DNA of 64,000 bases from Dioszegia crocea (GCA_001600615.1 BCKK01000006.1:1505966-1569965); one strand, 5' to 3'. Counted from the stretch's first letter, positions 18,683-28,409 are shown. The notes: generated by a model not told the origin, from the sequence alone. Made by a program: numbers and translations.

Positions 18683-19966
18683 ATGCCTTTCAAGACATCC
18701 ACACACTTCGGTCCTCGTCCCAACCCCAAATCCCATTCCCCCGCCTCCTCGACCCGCCCCAAGCGCATCATCTCCATCCCCAACGAACTCCTCATCCCCA
18801 TCCTCGGCAAGCTTACTAATCCCACACTTGCCATCTGCGCACGTACCTCTCGAGTCCTCCACGCGATAGCCACTCCACTGCTATACCACACTCTCGAAAT
18901 TGACTTCAACAAGGATATCAATCCCGTCTTTACGCGGACGGGACCGTCTGATCGGACACCTTGGTCCGCGGCTAGCAAGGCGGCGAAGCTTGAGGCGGAG
19001 CGTGAGGGTGTGGCAGCGTACTGTACGGGAGAGGAGCCAGATCAAGGGTTTGTCAATAGGATGATTGATCTTGGCGATGACCTCCCCAATGTCGGTCAAC
19101 TCACCCTTTCATCCCCCCAATACCAACCTCAATCCCAATCCCACAGTCCTACCCTCGCCCCGCTTCCAGACCGATTCAGCTTCGTCACTTACCTCACAAT
19201 CACCAGCCATACCCATGACACATGCGCCAACCTCCCCCCTCTCATCATGCCTCTCTTACACGAATTGCGCATCAGGGCAATCTGGCAACAGAACTACCTT
19301 GACTTCTGCGAGTGCCAGCATATCAACGATAGCAGAGGACGATGTCCTAAAAGACCTGCATGTCTCTGTCCCCTCATCTCGGAACTCCGTCCTCGCCGCC
19401 TCGTCATCGGGGGCCGAACTACTGGTCTTACCGGGTCTGCTATCGGCCTCTCGAAACGTAACTTCCCTTATCCTCCGTCGTGGATCCGAGAACTCGTGGT
19501 CTTTGCGGGCGTCTGTACGGGTATCGAAATCGGGCCTGAGGCAGGTGCGATATGGCTTGACAAGGTCCCTCCTACTGTCCAGAAGCTATCCATCATCATG
19601 GAGCCTGAAGACTGGGCGGATGAACCACGATGGAATTTCAGGCGGGTGGCGGGGTTTGAAGGGAGGATCGATCCCGGGCGTCTCTGGAAGAGGCTTGGCC
19701 AGGCGTTATCGGGCGGAGCAGTGGTTATTGAGATGGTGGGGATTGAGAAGATTGATAGGGATTGGTCAGAGTTGCCGATCAAGGCGGAGGAGGATGAAGT
19801 GCGGAGGGCGTTGAAGGCTGCGCTGGTTGGTAAAGGGTGGAAGGTCAAGGATGCTGAAGAACGGGCGAGCGAGTTAGGGTTTGTGAGCAGGGAGACTTTT
19901 GATGAGCGGCGGTCTGTGCAGGGTAGGAGGGGGAGGCGACCTTTGCCCAAGTTGCCGGGGTGTTGA
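18683..19966 (+). CDS. F-box family protein (group B)
   Basis: Intronless, 427 aa, ATG in a CACCATG context. The F-box-like domain is at about residues 31-75 (SIPNELLIPILGKLTNPTLAICARTSRVLHAIATPLLYHT). The middle has YLTITSH, MPLLHELRIRAIWQQNYLDF, the Cys set FCECQHI ... RCPKRPACLCPLI, LRPRRLVIGGRTTGLTGSAIGL, WIRELVVFAGVCTG and PPTVQKLSIIMEPED. The C-terminal block is EMVGIEKIDRDWSELPI, ending FVSRETFDERRSVQGR. Clearly the sister of the 16846 gene, including the unusual RRSVQG(K/R) ending, so it is a recent duplicate. Confidence 0.9.
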   Translation: MPFKTSTHFGPRPNPKSHSPASSTRPKRIISIPNELLIPILGKLTNPTLAICARTSRVLHAIATPLLYHTLEIDFNKDINPVFTRTGPSDRTPWSAASKAAKLEAEREGVAAYCTGEEPDQGFVNRMIDLGDDLPNVGQLTLSSPQYQPQSQSHSPTLAPLPDRFSFVTYLTITSHTHDTCANLPPLIMPLLHELRIRAIWQQNYLDFCECQHINDSRGRCPKRPACLCPLISELRPRRLVIGGRTTGLTGSAIGLSKRNFPYPPSWIRELVVFAGVCTGIEIGPEAGAIWLDKVPPTVQKLSIIMEPEDWADEPRWNFRRVAGFEGRIDPGRLWKRLGQALSGGAVVIEMVGIEKIDRDWSELPIKAEEDEVRRALKAALVGKGWKVKDAEERASELGFVSRETFDERRSVQGRRGRRPLPKLPGC

Positions 19967-20662
19967 TTGGGGTTGGTGGGTCCGAGAAGGTCAACGGAGG
20001 GCGTTGGGCGATTGAGGTCTGTCAGGCATGTCGATAGGATTGGGGATGGAAGAAATGGGTGTCGAGAGTGTGTTATAAGAGGGACTGGACGGGGATGATC
20101 ATTGTGCTAGAAGAAGAATTGCTGGTCGTGCCCATCATGACTGGATCGGGAGAATGGGAAGAATGGGCCTCTCCAACGCTGGAATAAACGGGAAATATGC
20201 CTAATGTAAACTGACGGTAGCCTCCTTTATCTTAATCATCCTATCGATATCACTGATGCGCCTGTATGTAGCTGACCTCGACACATTGACGCGATGGGAC
20301 CGAGTAAGTGTCCTAATCTGGCTACAGACAGTCAAGATGCGATGGCTATCACTTACTTCCACCAGCCATATTTCTGCTACCTCGCCAAGTATACTTCCGA
20401 GCCGGCACAGGTCACGGCTTACTCATGCTGGTGGTATCCTTTGTCACTTCGAGGGACGCGCCTGTAAGGAAGTCGCTTGCGCTACAGTTTCAGGACAACG
20501 AGCCGGGACAAGAGCCCCTTTTCAGTGCGAATCCCCCTCGACTTTTCCTTGCATCGTTCTGCACCCTTTCCCCAATTCGCCACTTGACCTTACAACTCAC
20601 AGTCTCACATCGCTCGACCGCTATCTCACACAGGTCATCCGAGCCGTACCCAATCAATCTCG
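19967..20662. other. Intergenic containing a family relic
   Basis: 696 bp. Apart from the C-terminal relic at about 20030-20135 (listed separately), I see nothing. The last part is the promoter of the 20663 gene. Confidence 0.5.
20030..20135 (+). pseudogene. Short relic of a group B C-terminal block
   Basis: The stretch beginning GGGGATGGAAGAAATGGG lines up base by base with the C-terminal VMEVVGVExVDRxWTGI block of intact group B genes, especially 15075 and 12073: it reads MEEMGVESV, then hits a TAA where DRDW should be, and continues with a shifted GGACTGGACGGGGAT and an acidic run coding EEEL. It carries both a frameshift and a stop, so it is not a gene. It is the second family remnant in group B to keep only the 3' end. 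Confidence 0.55.
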
Positions 20663-21646
20663 ATGGCATCCCAAGATTCCCAACCCGACGTCACACCTGA
20701 ATGCGCGGAATACGACTTCGCAACCATTATGGTGACCAGCGACTGTCTCCTTGTCCATGGTGCTCTTGATCAGGCCGACGCCACAAGCCCCATCACTGAT
20801 CATTCCAACTTGACATACGCTCGTCACATCTTCGACATCAAGCCAAATTCGACCGAGAACTTCCTCCAACACATCGTCCGCACTCCCGCTGCTTTGCGTA
20901 CCTTCGACTACGCGAATCTCTTTCAAATGTACCAGCCGCCGACCTTCTCTCGGGAGCAACGCTCCCTTCTGAACTCCGCTCAAGACTACTCTGTGACCTT
21001 GCGCTCCAATTCCACGCAGGACGAGACGCATGCGAGCCGCCTGAGGCTCGTCGGCAGTGCCGCGGACCTGCTGACTGCACAGTTCCGGGCGTCCGATCAA
21101 TTGTAAGTGAATTCACTCTGCCCTGCTGGTGTTTGGTCTATGCGCTGATACTTGAAGCCAAGGTGTCACTTCTGTATCTGAAATGGTCAAAGCGAAAGCG
21201 ATCATTCAAGCCAAGGCTGAAGAGTTCGCCTATCATTTCACGAAGATGATGTCGGAAGTTCCTCATCAGACGTGGAGTGAGTGGGGCTCGGGGATTTTCG
21301 GAGCCATCATGGAACGCCTGGTTTAGCCTTACCTTTTTATTCCGTATGTGGTCTATCTATTATGTACCTGTGCAATATCTTGACACCTGCTTTCCAACTC
21401 AGGTCTGAGGAGACCTACTTCTTGCGATCTGAATCGAGAGCAGGCTACCCCAGTGCCCATGTACCGGAGATTGCATTGTATACGACAAGCCTGTTTGATT
21501 CCATATCACCTCTCTGTAATCTCTGTAGGGCTTACACTGTAGACTACGAGCCGCACCCTGGCTGCTACCACCTCCTGGTTCAGGCTGCCGCACCACATAA
21601 AGCATCTGTCACGCTGGGCTCCAGCTGGCATTCCTTGTTTCAGTGA
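20663..21646 (+). CDS. Hypothetical protein, spliced
   Basis: I do not recognise this protein. Exon 1 (20663-21105) encodes an acidic soluble N-terminus beginning MASQDSQPDVTPECAEYDF. Removing a GT-AG intron (21106-21157) joins it in frame to QGVTSVSEMVKAK ... FHFTKMMSEVPHQTW in exon 2 (21158-21273). The next donor (GTGAGT at 21274) is good, but the acceptor is uncertain. Using the AG at 21402 gives a 3' exon ending at 21646 whose last residues run into the CTGGCATTCC repeat, so the true C-terminus may be elsewhere. It is not related to the F-box family on either side and has no membrane segment or signal peptide. Confidence 0.5.
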
Positions 21647-21665
21647 ATATTTCCCGAAACGGTAA
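21625..21665 (+). repeat. Dispersed intergenic element, copy 2
   Basis: CTGGCATTCCTTGTTTCAG is identical at 18305-18323 and 21625-21643, and both are followed within 10-20 bp by TTTCCCGAA(G/A)CGG(C/T)AA. The copies lie about 360 and 290 bp upstream of the group B genes 18683 and 21934, so it is probably a piece of duplicated 5' flank. Confidence 0.6.
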
Positions 21666-21833
21666 TTTCTCACTCCAGCCCTACAGCGCCTGCCAAGCGC
21701 CTGCATTGGTCAAAAGTACCGTACATAGCGCACCTATAGTGATCTCTGACTCTACTATGCCGGAAGGTAGAGCTCGATATACCAGAATGCGGCCGGGTCA
21801 GCCCGAGCTAGAACCTCGGTCGAGGCTTCAAAG

Positions 21834-21845
21834 GGGGAAGCGAAG
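21834..21845 (+). promoter_or_regulatory. Group B upstream box (GGGGAAGCGAAG)
   Basis: This copy lies about 90-100 bp before the ATG at 21934, followed at once by a second GGAAGCGACC. Confidence 0.45.
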
Positions 21846-21933
21846 AGGAAGCGACCGAGCGGTGCCCTCCCCACTCCAACCATCTTCACCTCCCATCATC
21901 TTCATCTCGCTCGACTGAAGTCCAGTAGTCATA

Positions 21934-23178
21934 ATGCTCCCACTAGAATCCTCTCAGCCTGCCCCTTATACATTTGGCGCTCAACTCGAAAGCAATCCCA
22001 CTTCTGCGAATGATAGCTCCGAGCGCGATCCCATCCCTGGCGAAATCCTATTGGCTATCGTTGATCTACTCGCCCTACCCCAGCTCGCACTTTGCGCTCG
22101 TGTATCACGGTCATTCTACATTATCGTCACTCCCTTGCTCTACAAAACCGTCATTGTCGATTTGGCGGAAGATGTCAATCCTGTCGTTAACCGATCAAGG
22201 CTGTCAGTCAGCGCCAGGCAAGGGCGGGCTTCGAGCTTGGGCGCGAAGTTGAACCTGATGATAAGTCGCATGGGGCTAGCGAAGGCCAAAGGGAAAGATG
22301 TTGAGAAGGAGGGGGAAAAGGAAAAGGGCAAGAAGAACAAGGGACAGGCGCAAACCAATCCAACCGACTCATTCACCATTCCCCCTCCAACCACTCCCCT
22401 TCCCCTGCCGGACAGGTTCAGCTCTACCACACACCTCACTATCGTCGCTCATGATCACAACGACTGCCAAGGCCTCCCTCCTCTCATTATTCCCCATCTA
22501 CGTGACCTCCGTATCCTCCCAGGCAGTCAAGACCATCTGGACTTCTGCAAATGTCGCCATTTCACCCCGAAACTCGGTCGATGTACCCAACCAACCCCTT
22601 GCGTCTGTCCCCTCATATCCCAACTCCGTCCTCATCGCTTACTCATCGGGAGCGAGACTACCGGGCTCTCCGGCTCTGCTCTCGGTTTAACCAACCTCAC
22701 CTCCCCCTTCCCTCAACCCTGGATCAAAGAGCTCGTGATCTTTGCGGGCTTCTGTACAGGTATCGAGATCGACCCCCAGGCGGAATTCTTCTGGCTGGAT
22801 AACATCCCTGGTACGGTCGAAAAGCTCTCTATTATTCTTCAGCCAGTAGAGGGCATATGGGCGATAGATGGGAAATGGCGATTTAGGGAGGTGGCGGGAT
22901 TTGGGGATTGTTCTTTCCCAGCTCAGCTCCTGTGGGATAGATTGGGGTTGGCGCTGTCGGGGAATGCAGGGATGATGGAGGTTCTAGGGCTGGAGAGCGT
23001 CGATACGGACTGGACGGAGTTGTCGGTGCAGCTTGAAGAAGAGGAGATACGGAAGGCTGTCAAGGCGAAGTTGGTCGACAAGGGGTGGAAGGACGGAGAT
23101 GCGGCGGAGAGAGCTAAGGCGGTACGCTTTCTCAGCAGGGCAGAGTTCGATGAGCGGCAATTGAAGGGGAAAGAGTAG
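21934..23178 (+). CDS. F-box family protein (group B)
   Basis: Intronless, 414 aa. The F-box-like domain is at about residues 32-77 (PIPGEILLAIVDLLALPQLALCARVSRSFYIIVTPLLYKTVIVDL). The linker (about 100-150) is a lysine/glutamate run (AKAKGKDVEKEGEKEKGKK) not seen in other members and may act as a nuclear signal. The middle has THLTIVAH, IPHLRDLRILPGSQDHLDF, the Cys set FCKCRHF ... RCTQPTPCVCPLI, RPHRLLIGSETTGLSGSALGL, WIKELVIFAGFCTG and IPGTVEKLSIILQP. It ends MMEVLGLESVDTDWTEL and FLSRAEFDERQ. Confidence 0.9.
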   Translation: MLPLESSQPAPYTFGAQLESNPTSANDSSERDPIPGEILLAIVDLLALPQLALCARVSRSFYIIVTPLLYKTVIVDLAEDVNPVVNRSRLSVSARQGRASSLGAKLNLMISRMGLAKAKGKDVEKEGEKEKGKKNKGQAQTNPTDSFTIPPPTTPLPLPDRFSSTTHLTIVAHDHNDCQGLPPLIIPHLRDLRILPGSQDHLDFCKCRHFTPKLGRCTQPTPCVCPLISQLRPHRLLIGSETTGLSGSALGLTNLTSPFPQPWIKELVIFAGFCTGIEIDPQAEFFWLDNIPGTVEKLSIILQPVEGIWAIDGKWRFREVAGFGDCSFPAQLLWDRLGLALSGNAGMMEVLGLESVDTDWTELSVQLEEEEIRKAVKAKLVDKGWKDGDAAERAKAVRFLSRAEFDERQLKGKE

Positions 23179-23520
23179 AGCTATAGGAGGTGTGATAAAT
23201 GCGGATCGGTACGGGGGCTGGTTGGACACAGCACAAATCAAAGCATGTACATAGTAGCCATAGAGCTATACCTGCAGGAGGCACCGCCTTATCTAAAGCA
23301 AGTATACATGAAGGGTCAACAGACACACCCCATGAGTACCCCATGAGTGTTCCATGTGTGGGTTCCCCGTCGGCCGCGAAAATCAAATCGTTACTTCAGC
23401 CCATGATTTCTCCGCATGCTTTCGACCTCATCTTGACATCTATTCCCACATCAGCGCGCCGCTCTCCAGTGCTTAAGCAAGCCATAACTCCACCAGTCTC
23501 TCTCACGCATAGCCAAAGCG
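23179..23520. other. Intergenic, 342 bp
   Basis: This is the 3' flank of the 21934 gene. No gene or repeat recognised. Confidence 0.45.
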
Positions 23521-23889
23521 ATGCAGTGTCACTGTCAACGCCCAACACAGCCGCGGCGAAATCCAGCCGCAAAGCCGGGAAGCGAACAGGTAGCGAAGGA
23601 AGCAGTGGCGGGTGGGGAGGAGAGTGCAGGTGATGCTAAGCTCGTATGGCACAAATCGGGGATGGCGCTTTCGGGGGATGCGGGGTTGGTGGAGGTTGTG
23701 GGGCTCGAGACGGTCGATAGGGACGGGACGGGGACGACATTGGGGATGCAGGAGGCGGAGGTTAGGAAGGCTATGAAGGGTCAGCTGGTCAGTAAGGGTT
23801 GGGCGGAGAAGGATGCGGCGGGGAGAGTGAAAGAGTTGAGGATTCTGACGAGGAGGGAGTTTGATGAGCGTCAGCCGGTCAAAGAATGA
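23521..23889 (+). pseudogene. Truncated group B F-box gene: promoter box joined to C-terminal block
   Basis: A 122-codon frame starts at an ATG at 23521, but family similarity begins only near 23636 with LVWHKSGMALSGDAG, matching LLWxRLGxALSGxAG, and then runs intact through GLVEVVGLETVDRDGTG to LTRREFDERQPVKE. The F-box and the whole conserved middle are missing. A perfect group B upstream box (GGGAAGCGAAC, 23577-23587) sits inside the frame just before the homology, so a deletion seems to have fused the promoter region to the last third of the gene. The invariant Trp of DRDW is Gly. A short product could still be made, but I regard it as a relic. Confidence 0.7.
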
Positions 23890-24063
23890 GGAGCCTTTGG
23901 ACTGATATGATAGTGACCAATCTACTATCTCGAGCTGCATGGATGATCACTGATATGTACACTGTAATAATGTGTGTAGCGATTAATCTCATACCGGAGG
24001 TCTGGTCTCAAACGGGATCATACCTCCCTCTTCCCACTCCCGACACACCATGATACCTCTCGC

Positions 24064-24789
24064 CTAAATCCAACACGACTTTCCCACTGAAACCTCTTCC
24101 AATGTCTTCTTGGTCCTGAACATGGTATCGTATAACAACTCCTCCTCCAGCGTTGGGCACACTCCTTGCGTGATCCATCCCTGGCCACTCACTGTCCCCC
24201 GCTTTCTTCTGGTAACCCAATCCTCAGGTTCCATTGGAAAGAATTTGGTATTCTTGTCGTAGGTCAGGACCCACTGCTTGCTGGACTCGACATGCGGCCA
24301 ATCAATCGTATCCTGAGTGCCATTGTATGGATCGAAGTGTAAGGGGTTTTTCTCTTTGTCATGCCGATCCAAGAGGCGGTATAGCTGATCCAGATGGTTG
24401 AATGACGCCAAATCAAAGGCCAGTGCACAGGAGTCGTCCACAATGATGGTACGCAATGAGAAGGTGTCTCCAACGAGGTGGGCATGAACCGATCTGTTCT
24501 TGGCGCAGGTCTTCCTGTGTTCACTGAAGTCCTTGTGTGCAGCGCGCAAACGAAAGGAATCAGGGTGTTCTTGTGCCAGCTGTAGATCTTGGGGCGAGTA
24601 GGCGGTCGATCGAGCGGGTGCTAGCAATGTGTGCGAAGCTGGACCGGCGTTGCTCTCGTGCTCTACAGTGGGATATGAAGGGAGAGGCGCAGAGTAAGGC
24701 GAAATATAGGTAGGAGGTTCTGGAAACATGGTCTTTTCGGCTTGCCGACGCTCGTTGGCAGAAGGATAGTTCGCATAGGGGTTGCTCAT
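24064..24789 (-). CDS. Hypothetical protein
   Basis: 241 aa, not recognised. It begins MSNPYANYPSANERRQ with a Pro/Tyr-rich, probably disordered first 60 residues (TYISPYSAPLPSYP), followed by a charged part (FRLRAAHKDFSEHRK) and a globular-looking C-terminal half with aromatic residues (TIDWPHVESSKQWVLTYD). No signal peptide or membrane segment. The frame also has an ATG at 24807, but bases 24790-24865 look like a 5' UTR intron (GTGAGC donor, CTGAC branch, AG directly before the ATG), which supports 24789. It stands alone and convergent to the array. Short C-terminal KSCWI has a Cys near the end but is not a standard CaaX box. Confidence 0.65.
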   Translation of the reverse strand: MSNPYANYPSANERRQAEKTMFPEPPTYISPYSAPLPSYPTVEHESNAGPASHTLLAPARSTAYSPQDLQLAQEHPDSFRLRAAHKDFSEHRKTCAKNRSVHAHLVGDTFSLRTIIVDDSCALAFDLASFNHLDQLYRLLDRHDKEKNPLHFDPYNGTQDTIDWPHVESSKQWVLTYDKNTKFFPMEPEDWVTRRKRGTVSGQGWITQGVCPTLEEELLYDTMFRTKKTLEEVSVGKSCWI

Positions 24790-24865
24790 CTTCGATAAGT
24801 CCTTCATTGAGGTCAGAAGTGAGTGGAAATCTCCGGACGTCAGGGTTTGGGCTGATGTGGCTCAC

Positions 24866-26214
24866 CTTTTGGAGGGGGAGCAGTGAATCAGCTGAGCGAG
24901 GAGGGGCCGAGCGTAGCGCGTACGTAAAAGCTGGTGAGTCGGTCGGTCAAGCTCAAGAGCTCGAGATTTACGATGTAGATAAGATCTTAGCAGAGGAACG
25001 CGTATGATGCGGTGAGGGGAGGAAATGGGTAAGCGACGCAGGTGTTGGGAAGAATGGTATGAGCAAGGTCAGTGGCGATTTGGCGACGATCTGTGGAAAA
25101 TACAGTTGATTGCGAGTTGTTGGTCAGAAGGGATAAATGAGTAGACCCAGCGTCAGAGCGGGGATCCGATTGATAGAGGAATGGAGGATTATGTATGGAG
25201 CCAGAATGTACTAGCTAGGCGGATTCGAGCTCTGTAGGGGGTAGCAAGGACACGGTGAGCGGCTGAGTCGAGCTGAGTTTCTGAAATAGGGACATAATAT
25301 GAAAGGAATGGAGCTTACACGTGTACCGTTCACCCTGAAGCGTTCACCCCTTGGCTTATCGCACAGCGGAGTATCCTTTGCCGAATCATGGCGTCTCGGC
25401 GGCGGGAGGGAGTGGGACGGCCACGCAGGCGGATGTACTCTGCGGGTGATACTATACTACCGATAAGAGCGCAGTGTACATCAGCTGTATCGCACCACTG
25501 CTTTGTACTGGCACAAGCAATGATGAATGGTGTGAGAATGTGAGCCTCGAGATGGTTGGCCAGCTATAAGAAGCAGAATCTGGATTGAAAACGGGAGGCT
25601 ACACTTCCAAATATCCAACTCGACACAGGAATCTAAACATCCTGTCGACCTCCGCCATAACCGTCACTGAGTGGGTCGGTGATACCGTGATTCCGTCAAA
25701 GTTAAGCAGTCAGTTTCAGGGTCTCCGGATAGATGGTTCAGTAAGTTTGCAGTAACTTAGCTCAAGGCAGGGATGGCAGAGCGGATCCCAGAACTCGCAT
25801 TTGCCCCTCAACGTTCCATTCGGCGAAGCTGACCTCGCCCCTGAAAATGCCGTGGCCATAGTGGCATGACATCGGGTATCTTGCACAGTGTTGGGGTAGA
25901 CGTAGGGATTGTGGGTGTTGAGATGAGATCTACCAAACTCTGAGAAGTCAGTGCTTCATCCTGAATAGGCAGAGATGGCTAGAAAACTCACAGATACGCC
26001 CCGTTCGGATGCTTGATTTATCCTCTGAAGTGGATACCCGCCCAGCTATCACCCCACGGATGCACTGCACAACACTAGCCCTACAGGTAGAGCATATTAT
26101 ACATTCGGGTCATCTAAGTGGCTACCGCCCAGCCAAGCTAGAGCTTCTCTGCCTGACAGGCCTAAACTTCATCAGCTTAAGCAAAATGCAGGCGACAAGG
26201 CTTAAGCACGTACC
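24866..26214. other. Long intergenic region, about 1.35 kb
   Basis: No conserved frame, family relic or RNA gene can be supported on either strand. A stretch at about 25650-25760 superficially recalls a 5S rRNA phrase (AAGTTAAGCAG) but lacks the rest. It probably holds the promoter of the minus-strand gene at 24789 and the 3' flank of the BTB gene. Confidence 0.45.
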
Positions 26215-26968
26215 TCATCTCGTCAGATTAGCCATAAAAGCTCCCACCACATCTCGCCAGTAGTGCGGCTTCGCATATCGTTTCCCACTCTTATCATCAG
26301 GAGCAGGCCGATGCGCGCATTCCGTAAACGCCAGAGTCAAAGCCCACACCCAGGACGACCGCACTTGAGCCGCATCGACAGCCTTCCATGGCCGCTGACC
26401 ACTCCCCGGAGCGAGTGATGGTTGGTCGGGTCGAGGATCTGCCTGATACCACCGGTACCCTTGAGCGATGATACGGCAACCAGTGATCAAGTCGTCCAAT
26501 TGAGAGGCAAGGACGAAAGCTTTGAATAAGTCTTCCGCTTCAAGCTCCTCCGCCACGTGATACAGTAATCGCTTGGCCGCGTCGACGCACTCATACTTCA
26601 AAAGAAGATGGTAGGCTGCCTCGGCAAGGTCCAAGTCGAGAGGTGTAGGCCATATGTTACCGCGTATGTTGACGAGGAAGAGGGCGAGATCATGGCTGGA
26701 CGCGTCGGGGATATAAACCTCTTTTGGACCGGAATCGGATGAAGATAACATGTCTCGGAAGACAGGACTGCTCCTAGTCAGCACCATATCAGGTCCGACT
26801 TGACACAAAGACGCATGAAGATGAAGTAGTGAGAACTTGCCTAGCATGACCCAAAACTGCCGAACTGATTTTGAAGGCACAATTGTCGCCGAGGATGGCA
26901 AAGTCGCCTACTTTGTAATGTCCAGGAACCACGTAGTGCTTCCCTTCGGCGTCGATATACTGACTCAT
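26215..26968 (-). CDS. BTB/POZ domain protein
   Basis: Spliced, 228 aa: exon 1 is 26968-26841 and exon 2 is 26773-26215 (minus strand). Exon 1 ends in GHAR and exon 2 continues SSPVFRDML, which restores the typical BTB core: GDFAILGDNCAFKISSAVL, SSPVFRDML, VYIPDASSHDLALFLVNI and the AAYHLLLKYECVDAAKRLL helix (about residues 20-115). The C-terminal half is helical and lacks Kelch or MATH repeats. The intron has a GC donor (GCAAGT) and a CTGAC-TAG end, so it is GC-AG. BTB proteins often dimerise or serve as Cullin-3 adaptors; the family is large in basidiomycetes and the target here is unknown. It lies between the F-box groups B and C but faces the other way. Confidence 0.8.
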
Positions 26969-27363
26969 CTTAGCGAGTGATACGTATGCAGAGGCGCCTT
27001 CCTGTGAGATCTGAAGAGATGAACGAACGTTGATGGGAAATTTACTATAGCGTTGAGTCTGGCTTCCAGCGGAAAGCCGGACGCAAATCAAAACGCCACG
27101 TGGCCGCAACACATTCCTCGCTTGGCCTACCATATCTCCTCGCGTTCCTTGCGATTCAGATTGCTTACTCAAATACCTACGAGCGTAATACTCCATATGA
27201 ACATGAGATGCGGTGGGGAAAGTGAAGGAGACCGGAGAAAGTACTATCTACCTATCCGATAGGTGCAGACCTTGTCGACCGGTGTCTGCCCAGGGAGATG
27301 GTTTAGGAGGGTTAAGGTCTAAAGACATCTCAATCATTCACGCAGTCCGTACAAATATTCTTC
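26969..27363. other. Intergenic, 395 bp
   Basis: This lies between the 5' end of the BTB gene and the 3' end of pyridoxal kinase. No gene seen. Confidence 0.45.
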
Positions 27364-28409
27364 CTACAGTTCAAGCTGCTTACCCGGCCACTCATGAGTT
27401 GCCACTATATGGGGCTGCTCCTGCACCAATCTCAACTCCCTAGACCGCATATCCTCCCCACACGTCTCACTAGTCTTCAACAGCAACATCTGCACCACAT
27501 GCAGCGCCCGAGCGACAGCGCGGTGAAAGTTTTCCGGTTTCGCCTGGTCGTAAAAGGCCAGAACAAGGGCTGAGAATAGATCGCCGACGCCTGAGAAGTA
27601 GCCTTCTATTGTGGGTAGTGCGAAGGCGTATATCGCTCCGCATTTGGTGCTGGCGAAACAGACTAGGGTGTCATCGCTGGCGGTGGCAGTAGAAGAGGAT
27701 GAGGGATAGGTAGATGGAAGCGAAGGTAATTCGGGTAAGATGGAATTGGGGAGGATGATTGATGATACGGCGATATGTTGTAGATTGTGCTTATCGTGCA
27801 GTGTAGATAGGGCGGTAGTGAGGTTTTTGAGACTGTTGATCTTGACGTCTGATAGAAGTCTGATTGTATCAGCCACGACCAAGGTTCTCGAGGCTTTGAA
27901 GCTACCTCAACTCACTCTAGTTCGAAATGATTTGGGGTTATGATAGTAGCTTCAGAGAGCATACTTTGATATACCGGTATAACGTCCGGCGAGACATACA
28001 GCCCAGTCCCTATATCACCCATTACAGCTGACCATCAGTTTCATCCAAGAGCACAACTCACGATCTAGGAGATACACCTCAGGTTTTAGCCTTTGGATAT
28101 GCGCCCGCACAACCCGTAAGGCGTCCGCACCAGGTATATAACCCGTCAAGATCCTGTCATACGTATCTATCCCATTCACCTGCAGACCCTCAAAGACAGC
28201 CTCGAGCTGATCCGGCGTCGTCTTATTGCCTTTGAACTGAGGATAGCCTTATCAGTGCCTATCGCAATTGTCGGCTTACCTGTGTGATTTGAGAATTGGG
28301 TCGTGTTGATCGCGTCAACATCGTGCCCCAGGAGTTGGAGAGGGAAAGTGGCAGCTCGGTTGCCTACGTAGCCTGATACGACGTGAGATTGGATTGATAG
28401 GATACGCAT
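27364..28409 (-). CDS. BUD16: Pyridoxal kinase
   Basis: Spliced, 307 aa: 28409-28280, 28247-28062, 28027-27916, 27859-27364 (minus strand). It phosphorylates pyridoxal, pyridoxine and pyridoxamine with ATP in the vitamin B6 salvage pathway. The N-terminus [17 protein letters not shown] is the family signature, followed by [25 protein letters not shown] at 105-110, ITPNHFE at about 134-140 and [12 protein letters not shown] from 233, where the Asp of GVGD (236) is the expected catalytic base. The second intron, 28028-28061, must be 34 nt: only that splice restores DPVMGD. The first, 28248-28279, is 32 nt and restores NHTGYPQFKG. Both are unusually short. It faces the 28678 F-box gene divergently. 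Confidence 0.92.

Noticed and set aside
25650..25760. Possible 5S rRNA-like phrase (AAGTTAAGCAG)
   Set aside because: Only about ten bases match; the conserved 5' end, internal control region and stem pairing are absent.
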